NCBI GenBank assembly: GCA_035761165.1
Contig: DASTRO010000232.1
Location: forward strand, 1 to 5,178
Reading direction: 5' to 3'
Length of the DNA stretch: 5,178 nt
Source of the DNA: CALCHX01 sp035761165
GTDB lineage: Bacteria > Gemmatimonadota > Gemmatimonadetes > Gemmatimonadales > Gemmatimonadaceae
Positions 1 through 5,134 of this stretch are shown here, piece after piece. Position 1 is the first letter of the stretch; each line of letters opens with the position of its first letter. A program made the position numbers and the translations under genes. Below the pieces are notes generated by a model. The model saw only the letters and a program-made list of their open reading frames with translations. It had not been told where the DNA came from and did no database searches.

Positions 1-4
1 GGGA

Positions 5-436
5 TCACGCGGACCGATCGCGCCGGTTCACGTGGAGGGTGGGAGACGCGGCGGGAGAGAGACCGTTGACGACGCGATGGAGCCCTTCCTTCAGCGTGGC
101 TGCCCCGAAGTTCACGAGCAGCCCGATCCGCAGATCTGCCAATCGGAGATAGGTCAGGAGCTGCTTGGCATGGACCGGCGCCAGCTTCTCGAGTGACTTC
201 AATTCCACGATGACGCATCCCTCGACCACGAGGTCGGCACGGAACCCTTCGTCGAAGGCAATTCCATCGTACACGACCGGGATGGTCTGCTGCCGCGCTA
301 CGCGCAGCCCTCGGCGCTCGAGCTCGCGCGCGAGCACCGCTTCATACACGGACTCCAGCAGCCCCGGCCCGAGTGCCCGGTGGATCTTCACTGCCGCATC
401 CACGATCGTACCCGTGACATCGTCCAGCTCGCGCAT
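5..436 (-). CDS. GxxExxY family protein (PD-(D/E)XK nuclease-like fold)
   Basis: This is a 143-residue protein of the GxxExxY family (PDDEXK_3-like). Its biochemical role is not established; the fold is that of the PD-(D/E)XK nuclease superfamily. The name motif is at G25-L-L-E28-S-V-Y31, preceded by the usual helix ending KIHRALGPG (17-25). The nuclease-like core follows: D68 in FRADLVV, then E78-L-K80 as the ExK element, then Q92 and Y96 in QLLTYLR. The domain closes with LLVNFG (106-111) and HRVVN (120-124). All expected core residues are present, so it looks intact. The ATG at 436 is supported by a GAGG at 444-447 with a 7-nt spacing. Residues 125-143 form an unusual Ser/Pro/Arg-rich tail beyond the normal family end. 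That tail is encoded by DNA resembling the hairpin repeat found just upstream of the gene. Predicted cytoplasmic. Family membership is secure; nuclease activity is inference. Confidence 0.93.
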   Translation of the reverse strand: MRELDDVTGTIVDAAVKIHRALGPGLLESVYEAVLARELERRGLRVARQQTIPVVYDGIAFDEGFRADLVVEGCVIVELKSLEKLAPVHAKQLLTYLRLADLRIGLLVNFGAATLKEGLHRVVNGLSPAASPTLHVNRRDRSA

Positions 437-482
437 CGCGTCGCCTCGAGGTCTCCGGATCGAGTCAGGTTCACGATCGTCT

Positions 483-548
483 CACGCGGAGACGCGGCGG
501 GCGCGGAGGTGTGAGGCGGCTCCTCCGCGCCCTCCGCGTCTCCGCGTG
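483..548. repeat. 27-bp hairpin repeat built from CGCGGAG units
   Basis: A long inverted repeat has arms at 483-509 and 522-548. They pair over 27 positions with one mismatch (C498 opposite T533) and a 12-nt loop (510-521). Each arm is itself three tandem octamer-like units: read 5'-3' on the plus strand the left arm runs CGCGGAGA, CGCGGCGGG, CGCGGAGG (485-509). The complement of the right arm gives the regular version with GGAGG in the middle unit. It sits 12 nt past the stop codon of the acetyltransferase gene and 46 nt before the start of the GxxExxY gene, both on the minus strand. It could therefore end the upstream transcript, although no U-run follows. The unit structure looks more like a dispersed intergenic repeat than an ordinary terminator. 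Hairpins of similar unit structure near GxxExxY genes in other phyla are a recollection, not checked here. Confidence 0.85.
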
Positions 549-560
549 CGCCATGATAGC

Positions 561-1100
561 TCAGTCAGTGGTATCCGCCCGTAGCTCCGTCCCGCGCGGA
601 TACACGTACAGCCGCGCCGGCGCGCCGAAGAACTCCACCGTCTCCCCGGGCACCGCGCCCAGCGCCGTCGCCACGCGGATCGAGGCCGCGTTGTCCGGGC
701 GGATGACGCTGACGATGCGCTCGCGACCCAGCACCTCGCGCGCGTGGCGCAGCGCCGCGGCCGCGCCCTCGCGCGCGTAGCCGCGCCCCCAGAACGGGCG
801 CGCCAGCGGGTCGGCGATCTCGAAGCCCGGCCATCCCTCCGGCTCGAAGCAGCCGATGCGTCCGGCGAGCGCGCCCGTCGCGCGCTCCTCCACCGCCCAC
901 ACCCCGAAGCCGCGCAGCACCCAGTGGCCGGCGAACATCGCCATCTGGCGCCACGCCTCGGCGCGCGAGAGCGGGCGGCCGTCGGCGAGGAAGCGCATGA
1001 CCTCCGGATCGGCCATCATCGCCGCGTAGGCCTCGAAGTCGTCCGGCCGGAACTCGCGCAGGAGCAGGCGGGGGGTGGTCAGGCGGGGGATGGCGGCCAT
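561..1100 (-). CDS. GNAT family N-acetyltransferase (RimJ/RimL type)
   Basis: This 179-residue protein of the acetyl-CoA-dependent GNAT superfamily resembles the RimJ/RimL (Acetyltransf_3) branch, which acetylates protein N-termini or small amines; the substrate here is unknown. It opens with the typical TPRLLLREF (9-17), then a DDFEAYAAMMADPEVMRFL helix-loop (20-38). Motif A, which binds the acetyl-CoA pyrophosphate, is R101-P-F-W-G-R-G-Y-A109. It is followed by a long helix (110-125) and by RPDNAASIRVATALGA (134-149), with the N137/S140 pair usual for this branch. The protein ends in LYVYP (164-168) and a short tail. The start was placed at ATG 1100 because homology-like sequence begins there. 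The frame remains open to 1199, but that extension overlaps the next gene and shows no domain. No Shine-Dalgarno sequence is evident. The gene lies 31 nt downstream of the membrane protein gene on the same strand, so co-transcription is likely. Confidence 0.93.
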   Translation of the reverse strand: MAAIPRLTTPRLLLREFRPDDFEAYAAMMADPEVMRFLADGRPLSRAEAWRQMAMFAGHWVLRGFGVWAVEERATGALAGRIGCFEPEGWPGFEIADPLARPFWGRGYAREGAAAALRHAREVLGRERIVSVIRPDNAASIRVATALGAVPGETVEFFGAPARLYVYPRGTELRADTTD

Positions 1101-1131
1101 GAGCGCGGTCGGACGTCGGCGGCGGATCGGC

Positions 1132-1560
1132 TCAGTGCAGGTCGCGCCAGGCCGTGAGCACGGCCACCAGGCCGGCGGCGGAGAGCACGAGCGTGGCACT
1201 GACGCCTCCGTTCCCCGCCAGCGCCCACCCCGCCAGCGGCGGGACCAGGTTGAGGAGCGCCATCCAGCCGCCCTCGCGGCGGCGCGCGTGCAGCAGGTGC
1301 CCGGTGTACCACCATCCCGCTACCGTCGCCACGGCGAGCGACCACGCGACCGGATGGCCGAGGAGCGTCGCGCGCGACCCGGCGACGTCTAGCGCGGCCG
1401 CGACGAGGCCGCCCGCCAGGCTCAGGGCGCCGAGTCCGGCGCTCAGCTGGAAGTAGTTGGCGACCCAGTGGAGCCGCCGCCGCTCGGGGGTCACGCGCGC
1501 CATGAAGCGGGACGGAGCGGACCCTCGCGCCCCCCGTGCGAGCCGGTCGGTGTTGGTCAT
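1132..1560 (-). CDS. Small integral membrane protein, four predicted helices
   Basis: I do not recognise the family. The 142-residue product has a polar, basic N-terminus (1-30) followed by four hydrophobic stretches: about 36-60, 70-91, 99-116 and 120-137. Charged connectors lie between them, including a HARRREGG turn at 91-98 that should face the cytoplasm under the positive-inside rule. Both ends would then also be cytoplasmic. Several Trp and Tyr residues (W83, W84, Y85, W99, W112) sit near predicted membrane borders. The ATG at 1560 was chosen over an internal ATG at 1503 (residue 20). A TATGGT hexamer lies 5 nt upstream of the 1560 start, and a GGTGGGG stretch could serve as a weak ribosome site. 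The frame is open much further upstream (to 2046), but that part is antisense to the hemoglobin gene. The gene is probably the first of a unit with the acetyltransferase. No function can be assigned. Confidence 0.72.
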   Translation of the reverse strand: MTNTDRLARGARGSAPSRFMARVTPERRRLHWVANYFQLSAGLGALSLAGGLVAAALDVAGSRATLLGHPVAWSLAVATVAGWWYTGHLLHARRREGGWMALLNLVPPLAGWALAGNGGVSATLVLSAAGLVAVLTAWRDLH

Positions 1561-1565
1561 GCCCC

Positions 1566-1571
1566 ACCATA
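1566..1571 (-). promoter_or_regulatory. Possible -10 element for the membrane protein gene
   Basis: On the minus strand TATGGT (a TANNNT hexamer) ends 5 nt before the ATG at 1560. That geometry would start transcription at or next to the start codon and give a leaderless or nearly leaderless mRNA. No convincing -35 box is visible at 16-18 nt upstream. This is a weak call from spacing and hexamer only. Confidence 0.25.
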
Positions 1572-1650
1572 CGGCTCGGCGCGCCGTCCCGGAATGGCTC
1601 GCACGTGGCGGCGGCGGCGCCGTTCTCACCATCCCGGGGCGGTGGGCCGA

Positions 1651-1656
1651 TAGATT
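1651..1656 (+). promoter_or_regulatory. Possible -10 element for the hemoglobin gene
   Basis: TAGATT (a TANNNT hexamer) ends 6 nt before the ATG at 1663 in an otherwise GC-rich region, and no Shine-Dalgarno sequence lies between them. This spacing matches the pattern of leaderless promoters known from actinobacteria and other GC-rich bacteria. No clear -35 box is seen; TTCTCA (1623-1628) is too far away, with a 22-nt spacer. Confidence 0.35.
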
Positions 1657-1662
1657 TCCCGC

Positions 1663-2067
1663 ATGTCCGCCCCCGTCCCCACGCCCGCCCCCACGCCCTA
1701 CGAGCTCCTCGGCGGCGAGGCCGGCATCCGCCGCCTCGTGGACCGCTTCTACGACCTGATGGACAGCGCCCCCGAGGCGGCCACCGTCCGGGCGCTGCAC
1801 GCGGCCAGCCTCAAGGCCTCGCGCGAGAAGCTGCGCCTCTTCCTCACCGGCTGGACCGGCGGCCCGCCGCTCTACGTCGAGCGCTACGGCCACCCCCGGC
1901 TGCGCATGCGCCACTTCCCCTTCGCCATCGGCCGGCGCGAGCGCGACGAGTGGCTCTGGTGCATGGACCACGCGCTGGACGAGCACCCCATGCCGGACGC
2001 CCTGCGCGCCCACCTGCGCGAGCGCTTCCACGCCCTCGCCGACCACATGCGCAACCAGCCCGGCTGA
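1663..2067 (+). CDS. Group II truncated hemoglobin (trHbO/YjbI type)
   Basis: This is a 134-residue cytoplasmic heme protein of the 2-over-2 globin fold. Group II members bind O2, NO or peroxides tightly and are linked to redox or nitrosative stress and oxygen chemistry rather than bulk transport. YELLGGEAGIRRLV (13-26) starts the fold. The FY pair at 29-30 places Tyr at distal position B10. The group II signature FLTGWTGGPPLY (60-71) is followed by GHPRLRMRHFPF (76-87), in which H84 is the proximal heme ligand (F8). W97 lies 13 residues later, the position of the diagnostic Trp G8; H46 probably occupies CD1. Length and motif order are complete. A Pro-rich N-terminus (3-12) precedes the fold. 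The ATG at 1663 has no Shine-Dalgarno sequence but does have a TAGATT hexamer 6 nt upstream. The gene is divergent from the membrane protein gene and converges on gluconokinase. Function beyond heme binding is inferred from the family. Confidence 0.95.
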   Translation: MSAPVPTPAPTPYELLGGEAGIRRLVDRFYDLMDSAPEAATVRALHAASLKASREKLRLFLTGWTGGPPLYVERYGHPRLRMRHFPFAIGRRERDEWLWCMDHALDEHPMPDALRAHLRERFHALADHMRNQPG

Positions 2068-2076
2068 CGGTGGCCG

Positions 2077-2097
2077 GCGGCGCGCCCGTCGCGCCGC
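2077..2097. terminator. Hairpin between convergent hemoglobin and gluconokinase genes
   Basis: A perfect 8-bp stem (GCGGCGCG at 2077-2084 with CGCGCCGC at 2090-2097) encloses a 5-nt loop. It fills most of the 30-nt gap between the two convergent stop codons and abuts the gluconokinase stop at 2098. The position fits a shared bidirectional terminator. No T-run follows on either strand, so intrinsic termination is uncertain. Confidence 0.5.
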
Positions 2098-2607
2098 TCA
2101 CACCCCCAGCGCCGCGCGGATCTCGGCCACCAGCGCGTCGGGCGACGCCGCCGCGTCGAGCGTGAGCACCGGCGCCGGCTCCCCCGCCCCCGGCGTCTCC
2201 AGCGTGTCGAGCTGGCTCTCCAGCAGCGCGGGCGGGAAGAAGTGCCCCGGGCGGCCGGCCAGCCGTTCCGCGAGCAGCGCCGGCGTGGCGTGCAGGTGGA
2301 CGAAGCGCACCGCGCCCGCCGTGCCCGGCGGCACGAGACGGCGGCGGTAGGCCCGCGTCAGCGCCGAGCAGGCGAGCACCAGCGCGCGGCGCTCCGCCAC
2401 CGCCTCGGCCACCAGGCGGGCGAGCGCGTCCAGCCACGGCGCGCGATCGGCGTCGGTGAGCGGCAGCCCGGCGCGCATGCGCGCGACGTTCGCCGGCGGG
2501 TGCACGTCGTCCGCGTCCACGAACGGCCAGCCGAGCGCCGCGGCGAGCCGCTGCCCGACGGTCGTCTTCCCCGCCCCCGCGACGCCCATGACGACGATCA
2601 CCAGCAT
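2098..2607 (-). CDS. gntK: Gluconokinase, GntK/IdnK family
   Basis: This 169-residue P-loop kinase phosphorylates D-gluconate to 6-phosphogluconate with ATP, feeding the pentose phosphate or Entner-Doudoroff pathway in the cytoplasm. The Walker A loop is G8-VAGAG-K14-T15-T16. The family signature DADDVHPPANVARMRAGLPL (31-50) runs into TDADRAPWLDAL (51-62). ACSALTRAYRRRL (79-91) and GHFFPPALLESQ (121-132) followed by LDTLE (133-137) complete the gluconokinase-specific set. Length matches the family norm of about 165-180. The ATG at 2607 leaves the usual short strand before the P-loop; an ATG at residue 7 is too close to the loop to be the start. No Shine-Dalgarno sequence is evident. It lies 89 nt downstream of the SDR gene on the same strand, so it is probably transcribed with it. 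No gluconate permease or dehydrogenase of known type adjoins it. The same frame stays open far upstream through the SDR gene, a GC-content artefact rather than a fusion. Confidence 0.95.
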   Translation of the reverse strand: MLVIVVMGVAGAGKTTVGQRLAAALGWPFVDADDVHPPANVARMRAGLPLTDADRAPWLDALARLVAEAVAERRALVLACSALTRAYRRRLVPPGTAGAVRFVHLHATPALLAERLAGRPGHFFPPALLESQLDTLETPGAGEPAPVLTLDAAASPDALVAEIRAALGV

Positions 2608-2696
2608 CGCGGGGCCGGAGGGCGGGGGCGCGGCGCCGGGCGCGCTAGGCCCCGCGCCGTGCCCCGCGTCGGATGCGCCGTCGCGCGCGCCGCCGC

Positions 2697-3599
2697 TCAC
2701 CCGGCCGGGATCTCGAACGGCGGCACCCGGCGCCCGTCCACGTCGGTGAAGCCGTACTCGCGCGCCAGGTCCCCCACGCGGTAGACGCCGCCGGACCTCG
2801 CGAGCACCTCCGGGTCGCGGGCCAGCGCCACCACCGCGCGGCCCACGTAGCGCGGCGACTCGGTGCCGGCCAGCGCCGGCACGTCGCGCCAGTGTGCCTC
2901 GTCCGTCGCGAAGCTGGCGAGCACCAGCTCCGTGCGCATCCACCCCGGCGAGACGGCCAGCGACGCCACGCCGTGCGGCCGCAGCTCCTCCGCCAGGCCG
3001 AAGGCGAGGCGGTTCAGCGTCGCCTTCGCCAGGTCGTAGAAGAAGCTGCCGGTGTACTTCCCGTGGTCCCAGAACGACGTCGTCACGATCAGCCCGCGAC
3101 GCTGCCGCAGGAAGAGTGGGGCGGCGTGCCGGCTGGCCAGGATGTGGTTCCGCACGCCGCGGTCGAACATCCCCTCCCAGTGGCTCATCGGCTGCTCCCA
3201 GAACGGGGCCGCAGTGATCGGGTCCTGGTGGTGGCCGGTGGCGTTGTTGACGAGCAGGTCGAGCGCCCCCTGCTCGCGCGCCACGCGGGCGAAGAGCGCC
3301 TCCACCTCCGCCTCCTGCGTGTGGTCGCAGCGCACCGGAATGCCGACGCCCCCCAGCCGCGTCACCTCCTCCGCGGTGTCGTCGATGGTGCCGGGGATCT
3401 CGGCCAGGCCCACGTTCGCGAGGAAGCGGTCGTAGCCCGGCGTGCGCTCCCCGCGCACGCTGCGGCCGGTGACGTACACCGTCGCCCCCGCGGCCCCGAG
3501 CTCGAGCGCGATGCCGCGCCCCGCCCCGCGGCTGGCGCCGGTGACGACGGCCACCCGTCCCCGCAGCGGACGATCGGTGGTATCCTGTACTGGTTGCAC
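2697..3599 (-). CDS. SDR family oxidoreductase, DHRS1-like
   Basis: This is a 300-residue NAD(P)(H)-dependent short-chain dehydrogenase/reductase with a Rossmann fold, cytoplasmic, substrate unknown. The cofactor glycine motif is TGASRGAG (20-27). Strand beta-2 ends in TGR (44-46) with Arg rather than an acidic residue, which favours NADP(H). NNA is at 118-120. The catalytic Ser-Tyr-Lys set is S175, Y188 and K192 (YDLAK), followed by PGWMRTEL (218-225). A roughly 20-residue insertion after beta-2 (about 47-70), containing PGTIDDTAEEV (69-79), is typical of the bacterial relatives of animal DHRS1 and makes the protein longer than the classical 250 residues. The start is a GTG at 3599, preceded by GGAGGAG at a 9-nt spacing, a strong ribosome site that decides the start. 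It probably leads a unit with gluconokinase. It does not look like a 5-ketogluconate reductase, so a shared sugar-acid pathway is only a guess. Confidence 0.94.
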   Translation of the reverse strand: MQPVQDTTDRPLRGRVAVVTGASRGAGRGIALELGAAGATVYVTGRSVRGERTPGYDRFLANVGLAEIPGTIDDTAEEVTRLGGVGIPVRCDHTQEAEVEALFARVAREQGALDLLVNNATGHHQDPITAAPFWEQPMSHWEGMFDRGVRNHILASRHAAPLFLRQRRGLIVTTSFWDHGKYTGSFFYDLAKATLNRLAFGLAEELRPHGVASLAVSPGWMRTELVLASFATDEAHWRDVPALAGTESPRYVGRAVVALARDPEVLARSGGVYRVGDLAREYGFTDVDGRRVPPFEIPAG

Positions 3600-3643
3600 G
3601 ACTGAGAGCTCCTCCGGTCGGTCGAACGATCATCGTCTGCGGA

Positions 3644-3679
3644 CCGGGTGACCCGCGTCCGCACGGACGGGTCACCCGG
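3644..3679. promoter_or_regulatory. Twin palindromes / dyad in the SDR-VOC divergent region
   Basis: Two near-identical 11-bp palindromes, CGGGTGACCCG (3645-3655) and CGGGTCACCCG (3668-3678), lie 23 bp apart centre to centre, about two helical turns. Because each is a palindrome, together they also form a perfect 12-bp inverted repeat (3644-3655 with 3668-3679), and the intervening bases can extend the stem. The location between two divergent starts suggests a double operator for a dimeric regulator, or alternatively a hairpin in a leader RNA. No regulator gene is present in the window. Confidence 0.45.
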
Positions 3680-3680
3680 G

Positions 3681-3714
3681 CGCCCCGCGCCGGGAACGAG
3701 AACGACGCGGGGCG
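3681..3714. repeat. 9-bp inverted repeat upstream of the VOC gene
   Basis: CGCCCCGCG (3681-3689) pairs perfectly with CGCGGGGCG (3706-3714) around a 16-nt, relatively A-rich loop. It would lie in the leader or promoter region of the VOC gene, 27 nt before its ribosome site. In DNA this GC-rich a 9-bp repeat may be chance, so no role is claimed. Confidence 0.3.
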
Positions 3715-3749
3715 GAGCGCGCAGCCGCGAACGTCGAGCCAGGAGCCCC

Positions 3750-4172
3750 ATGCGCCCCCGCATCACCCTCATCACCCTCGGCGTCGACGACCTGGAGCGG
3801 GCCGTCGCCTTCTACCGCGACGGCCTCGGGTGGGCCACGCCGGGGATCGTCGGCCGCGAGTTCGAGCACGGTGCGGTCGCCTTCTTCGACCTGCAGGGCG
3901 GCCTGCGCCTCGCCCTCTGGGCGCGCGACGACATCGCGCACGACGCGGGGCTCCCGCGCACCCCGCACAGCCCCACCGACCTCACCCTCGGCCACAACGT
4001 GCGCGGCCGCGCGGAGGTGGACGCGGTGATGGCGCGCGCGGCGGGCGCCGGGGCGCGCATCGTGAAGCCGGCGCACGAGACCTTCTGGGGCGGCTACGCC
4101 GGCTACTTCGCGGACCCCGACGACCACCTGTGGGAGGTCGCCTGGAATCCGCAGTGGGTGGTGGAGGACTGA
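3750..4172 (+). CDS. VOC family protein (glyoxalase/bleomycin-resistance fold)
   Basis: This 140-residue protein is a single vicinal-oxygen-chelate unit made of two beta-alpha-beta-beta-beta modules. Members are metal-dependent enzymes acting on small molecules, or binding proteins; this one's substrate is unknown. Module one is ITLITLGVDDLERAVAFYRD (5-24) followed by GLGW (25-28). Module two has the helix RAEVDAVMARAAGAGARIVK (87-106), then FWGGYAGYFADPDDHLWEVA (112-131) and NPQW (133-136), a signature of a common bacterial subgroup. E129 and possibly H82 could be metal ligands. The first-strand His of glyoxalase I is absent (T9/L10), so glyoxalase I activity is unlikely. The ATG at 3750 is supported by AGGAG at 3741-3745; an in-frame extension to 3648 has no domain content and crosses the inverted repeats. 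It is divergent from the SDR gene and convergent with the TPR gene, so it is probably monocistronic. Confidence 0.93.
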   Translation: MRPRITLITLGVDDLERAVAFYRDGLGWATPGIVGREFEHGAVAFFDLQGGLRLALWARDDIAHDAGLPRTPHSPTDLTLGHNVRGRAEVDAVMARAAGAGARIVKPAHETFWGGYAGYFADPDDHLWEVAWNPQWVVED

Positions 4173-4198
4173 GGCGAACGGGCGCGCCCGTTCGCCTC
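4171..4198. terminator. Perfect 28-nt palindrome between convergent VOC and TPR genes
   Basis: GAGGCGAACGGGCG (4171-4184) is followed directly by its exact reverse complement (4185-4198), giving a 12-bp stem with a 4-nt loop when transcribed. Its first two bases are the last two of the VOC stop codon, and it ends 14 nt before the TPR stop at 4213. The position and symmetry fit a bidirectional terminator serving both genes. There is no T-run on either side, so it may work as an RNA 3' stabiliser or with Rho. Confidence 0.65.
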
Positions 4199-4212
4199 GG
4201 TCCCACGTCACC

Positions 4213-5100
4213 TCACCCCCGCGGCGACGCCCCGCGCTGCGTCCGCAGGTACCAGTGCACGAACGCCGCCGGCGGATTGTGCCCGCGCGACGCCAGCTCC
4301 CGCGCCTTCTCGTACATCGCGTTCGCCTCGCTCGCGCGCCCCTGCTTCTCGTACGTCATGGCGAGCAGGATGTGCATGAACGGGTCGCGCTCGTTGCCGC
4401 GCATCGCCACCGCCTTCTCCAGCTCCGCCTGCGCCTTCGCCAGGTCGTCGGTGTAGAGCGCGACGTAGCCCACCAGGTACGGGAAGAAGCGCTCCTGCTG
4501 CGCGGCCATCGCGCTGTCCGAGTCCAGCGCGTGCCGCGCGGCGGCGATCTGCCGCTGCGCCTCGGCCGCGTCGCCGCGGCGCGCGGCGACGCGGCCGAGT
4601 GCGTGCGCCAGGCGGTAGTCCCAGAGGCTGCGCGGGTGCGTGGCCGGCTGCGGCTCCCTGGTGCCCAGCTCGTAGCCCTTGCGGTACCACTGCTCGGCCA
4701 GGTCCAGCTCGCCCACGTCGATGCAGACGCGCGCCCCCTCGTTGGCCATCTCGCCCTCCTGGTAGAAGGCGTTCTGGGGCTCGGCCTGCTCCTGCGTCTT
4801 CCAGTAGTCGATCACCATCTGCTCGTACTTCAGCGTGTTCGCGCAGTCGCCGTCGAAGGCGTACGACAGCGCCATGATGCGCTGCGCCCGCGCCTTCGCC
4901 GCCGGGTCGGTGGCCGTGTCGATCACCGACTGGATGAGGGCGCGCGCCTCGGTGGTCTTCCCCTCGCGGTCCAGCTGCGACGCCCGCTGCAGCGGACCGG
5001 ACTCGCGCTCCTGCGCGGCGAGTGGGCGGACGGCGAGGGCGGCGGAGGCGAGCGCCAGCGCGACGACGGCGCCGTGACGGAGACGGAATCGGACGGGCAT
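4213..5100 (-). CDS. Exported tetratricopeptide-repeat protein
   Basis: This 295-residue protein of unknown specific role is predicted to be secreted to the periplasm. The signal peptide has a basic n-region MPVRFRLRH (1-9), a hydrophobic core (10-24) and a likely cleavage after LAA (27-29), before QERE. The mature part is helical, with TPR-like helix pairs at about 36-64, 68-97, 117-146, 162-191, 206-234 and 238-270. The best match to the TPR consensus is the last: LLAMTYEKQGRASEANAMYE (245-264). TPR solenoids act as protein-binding scaffolds; no enzymatic motif is visible. Two cysteines (C85, C125) lie in the mature region and could form a disulfide after export. The ATG at 5100 has GGAG 6 nt upstream and a good -10 hexamer (5129-5134) before it. 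It is transcribed alone, convergent with the VOC gene. No family beyond TPR is recognised. Confidence 0.88.
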   Translation of the reverse strand: MPVRFRLRHGAVVALALASAALAVRPLAAQERESGPLQRASQLDREGKTTEARALIQSVIDTATDPAAKARAQRIMALSYAFDGDCANTLKYEQMVIDYWKTQEQAEPQNAFYQEGEMANEGARVCIDVGELDLAEQWYRKGYELGTREPQPATHPRSLWDYRLAHALGRVAARRGDAAEAQRQIAAARHALDSDSAMAAQQERFFPYLVGYVALYTDDLAKAQAELEKAVAMRGNERDPFMHILLAMTYEKQGRASEANAMYEKARELASRGHNPPAAFVHWYLRTQRGASPRG

Positions 5101-5128
5101 CGGGGACTCCGGCGGAAGGTGTCGCCCA

Positions 5129-5134
5129 ATGATA
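5129..5134 (-). promoter_or_regulatory. Probable -10 box for the TPR gene
   Basis: On the minus strand TATCAT matches TATAAT at five of six positions and is a rare AT-rich island here. It predicts a start near 5122, a leader of about 22 nt and the GGAG ribosome site within it. The -35 region about 17 nt upstream is GC-rich with no good match. A 13-bp palindrome, CCCGCGACGCGGG (5136-5148), lies just upstream of the hexamer, in the would-be spacer, and could be an operator. Confidence 0.5.

Noticed and set aside
483..548. CRISPR-like or tRNA-like structure in the hairpin region
   Set aside because: There are no spaced identical repeats with unique spacers and no cloverleaf. It is a single long hairpin with internal tandem units.
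165..584. A 139-residue plus-strand open frame containing HAETRRARR-like sequence
   Set aside because: It is antisense to the GxxExxY gene and its end is a translation of the hairpin repeat. Such peptides are a common annotation artefact of this kind of repeat.
1101..1199. N-terminal extension of the acetyltransferase to an upstream ATG
   Set aside because: The extra 33 residues overlap the 3' end of the membrane protein gene and do not resemble GNAT sequence, which starts at the ATG at 1100.
1132..2046. A 304-residue minus-strand frame including the membrane protein
   Set aside because: Its first half is antisense to the hemoglobin gene and lacks domain character. The hydrophobic protein begins at 1560.
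2673..3605. A 310-residue plus-strand open frame
   Set aside because: It is the antisense of the SDR gene, rich in Arg, His, Val and Ala with no recognisable domain.
2098..3675. A 525-residue open frame that would fuse a long N-terminal region to gluconokinase
   Set aside because: Only the last 169 residues carry gluconokinase motifs. The upstream part is low-complexity Arg/Gly/Ala sequence read in another frame of the well-supported SDR gene, an effect of GC-rich codons.
3648..3749. N-terminal extension of the VOC protein
   Set aside because: The extension is Arg/Gly-rich and crosses two inverted repeats, and AGGAG precedes the ATG at 3750.
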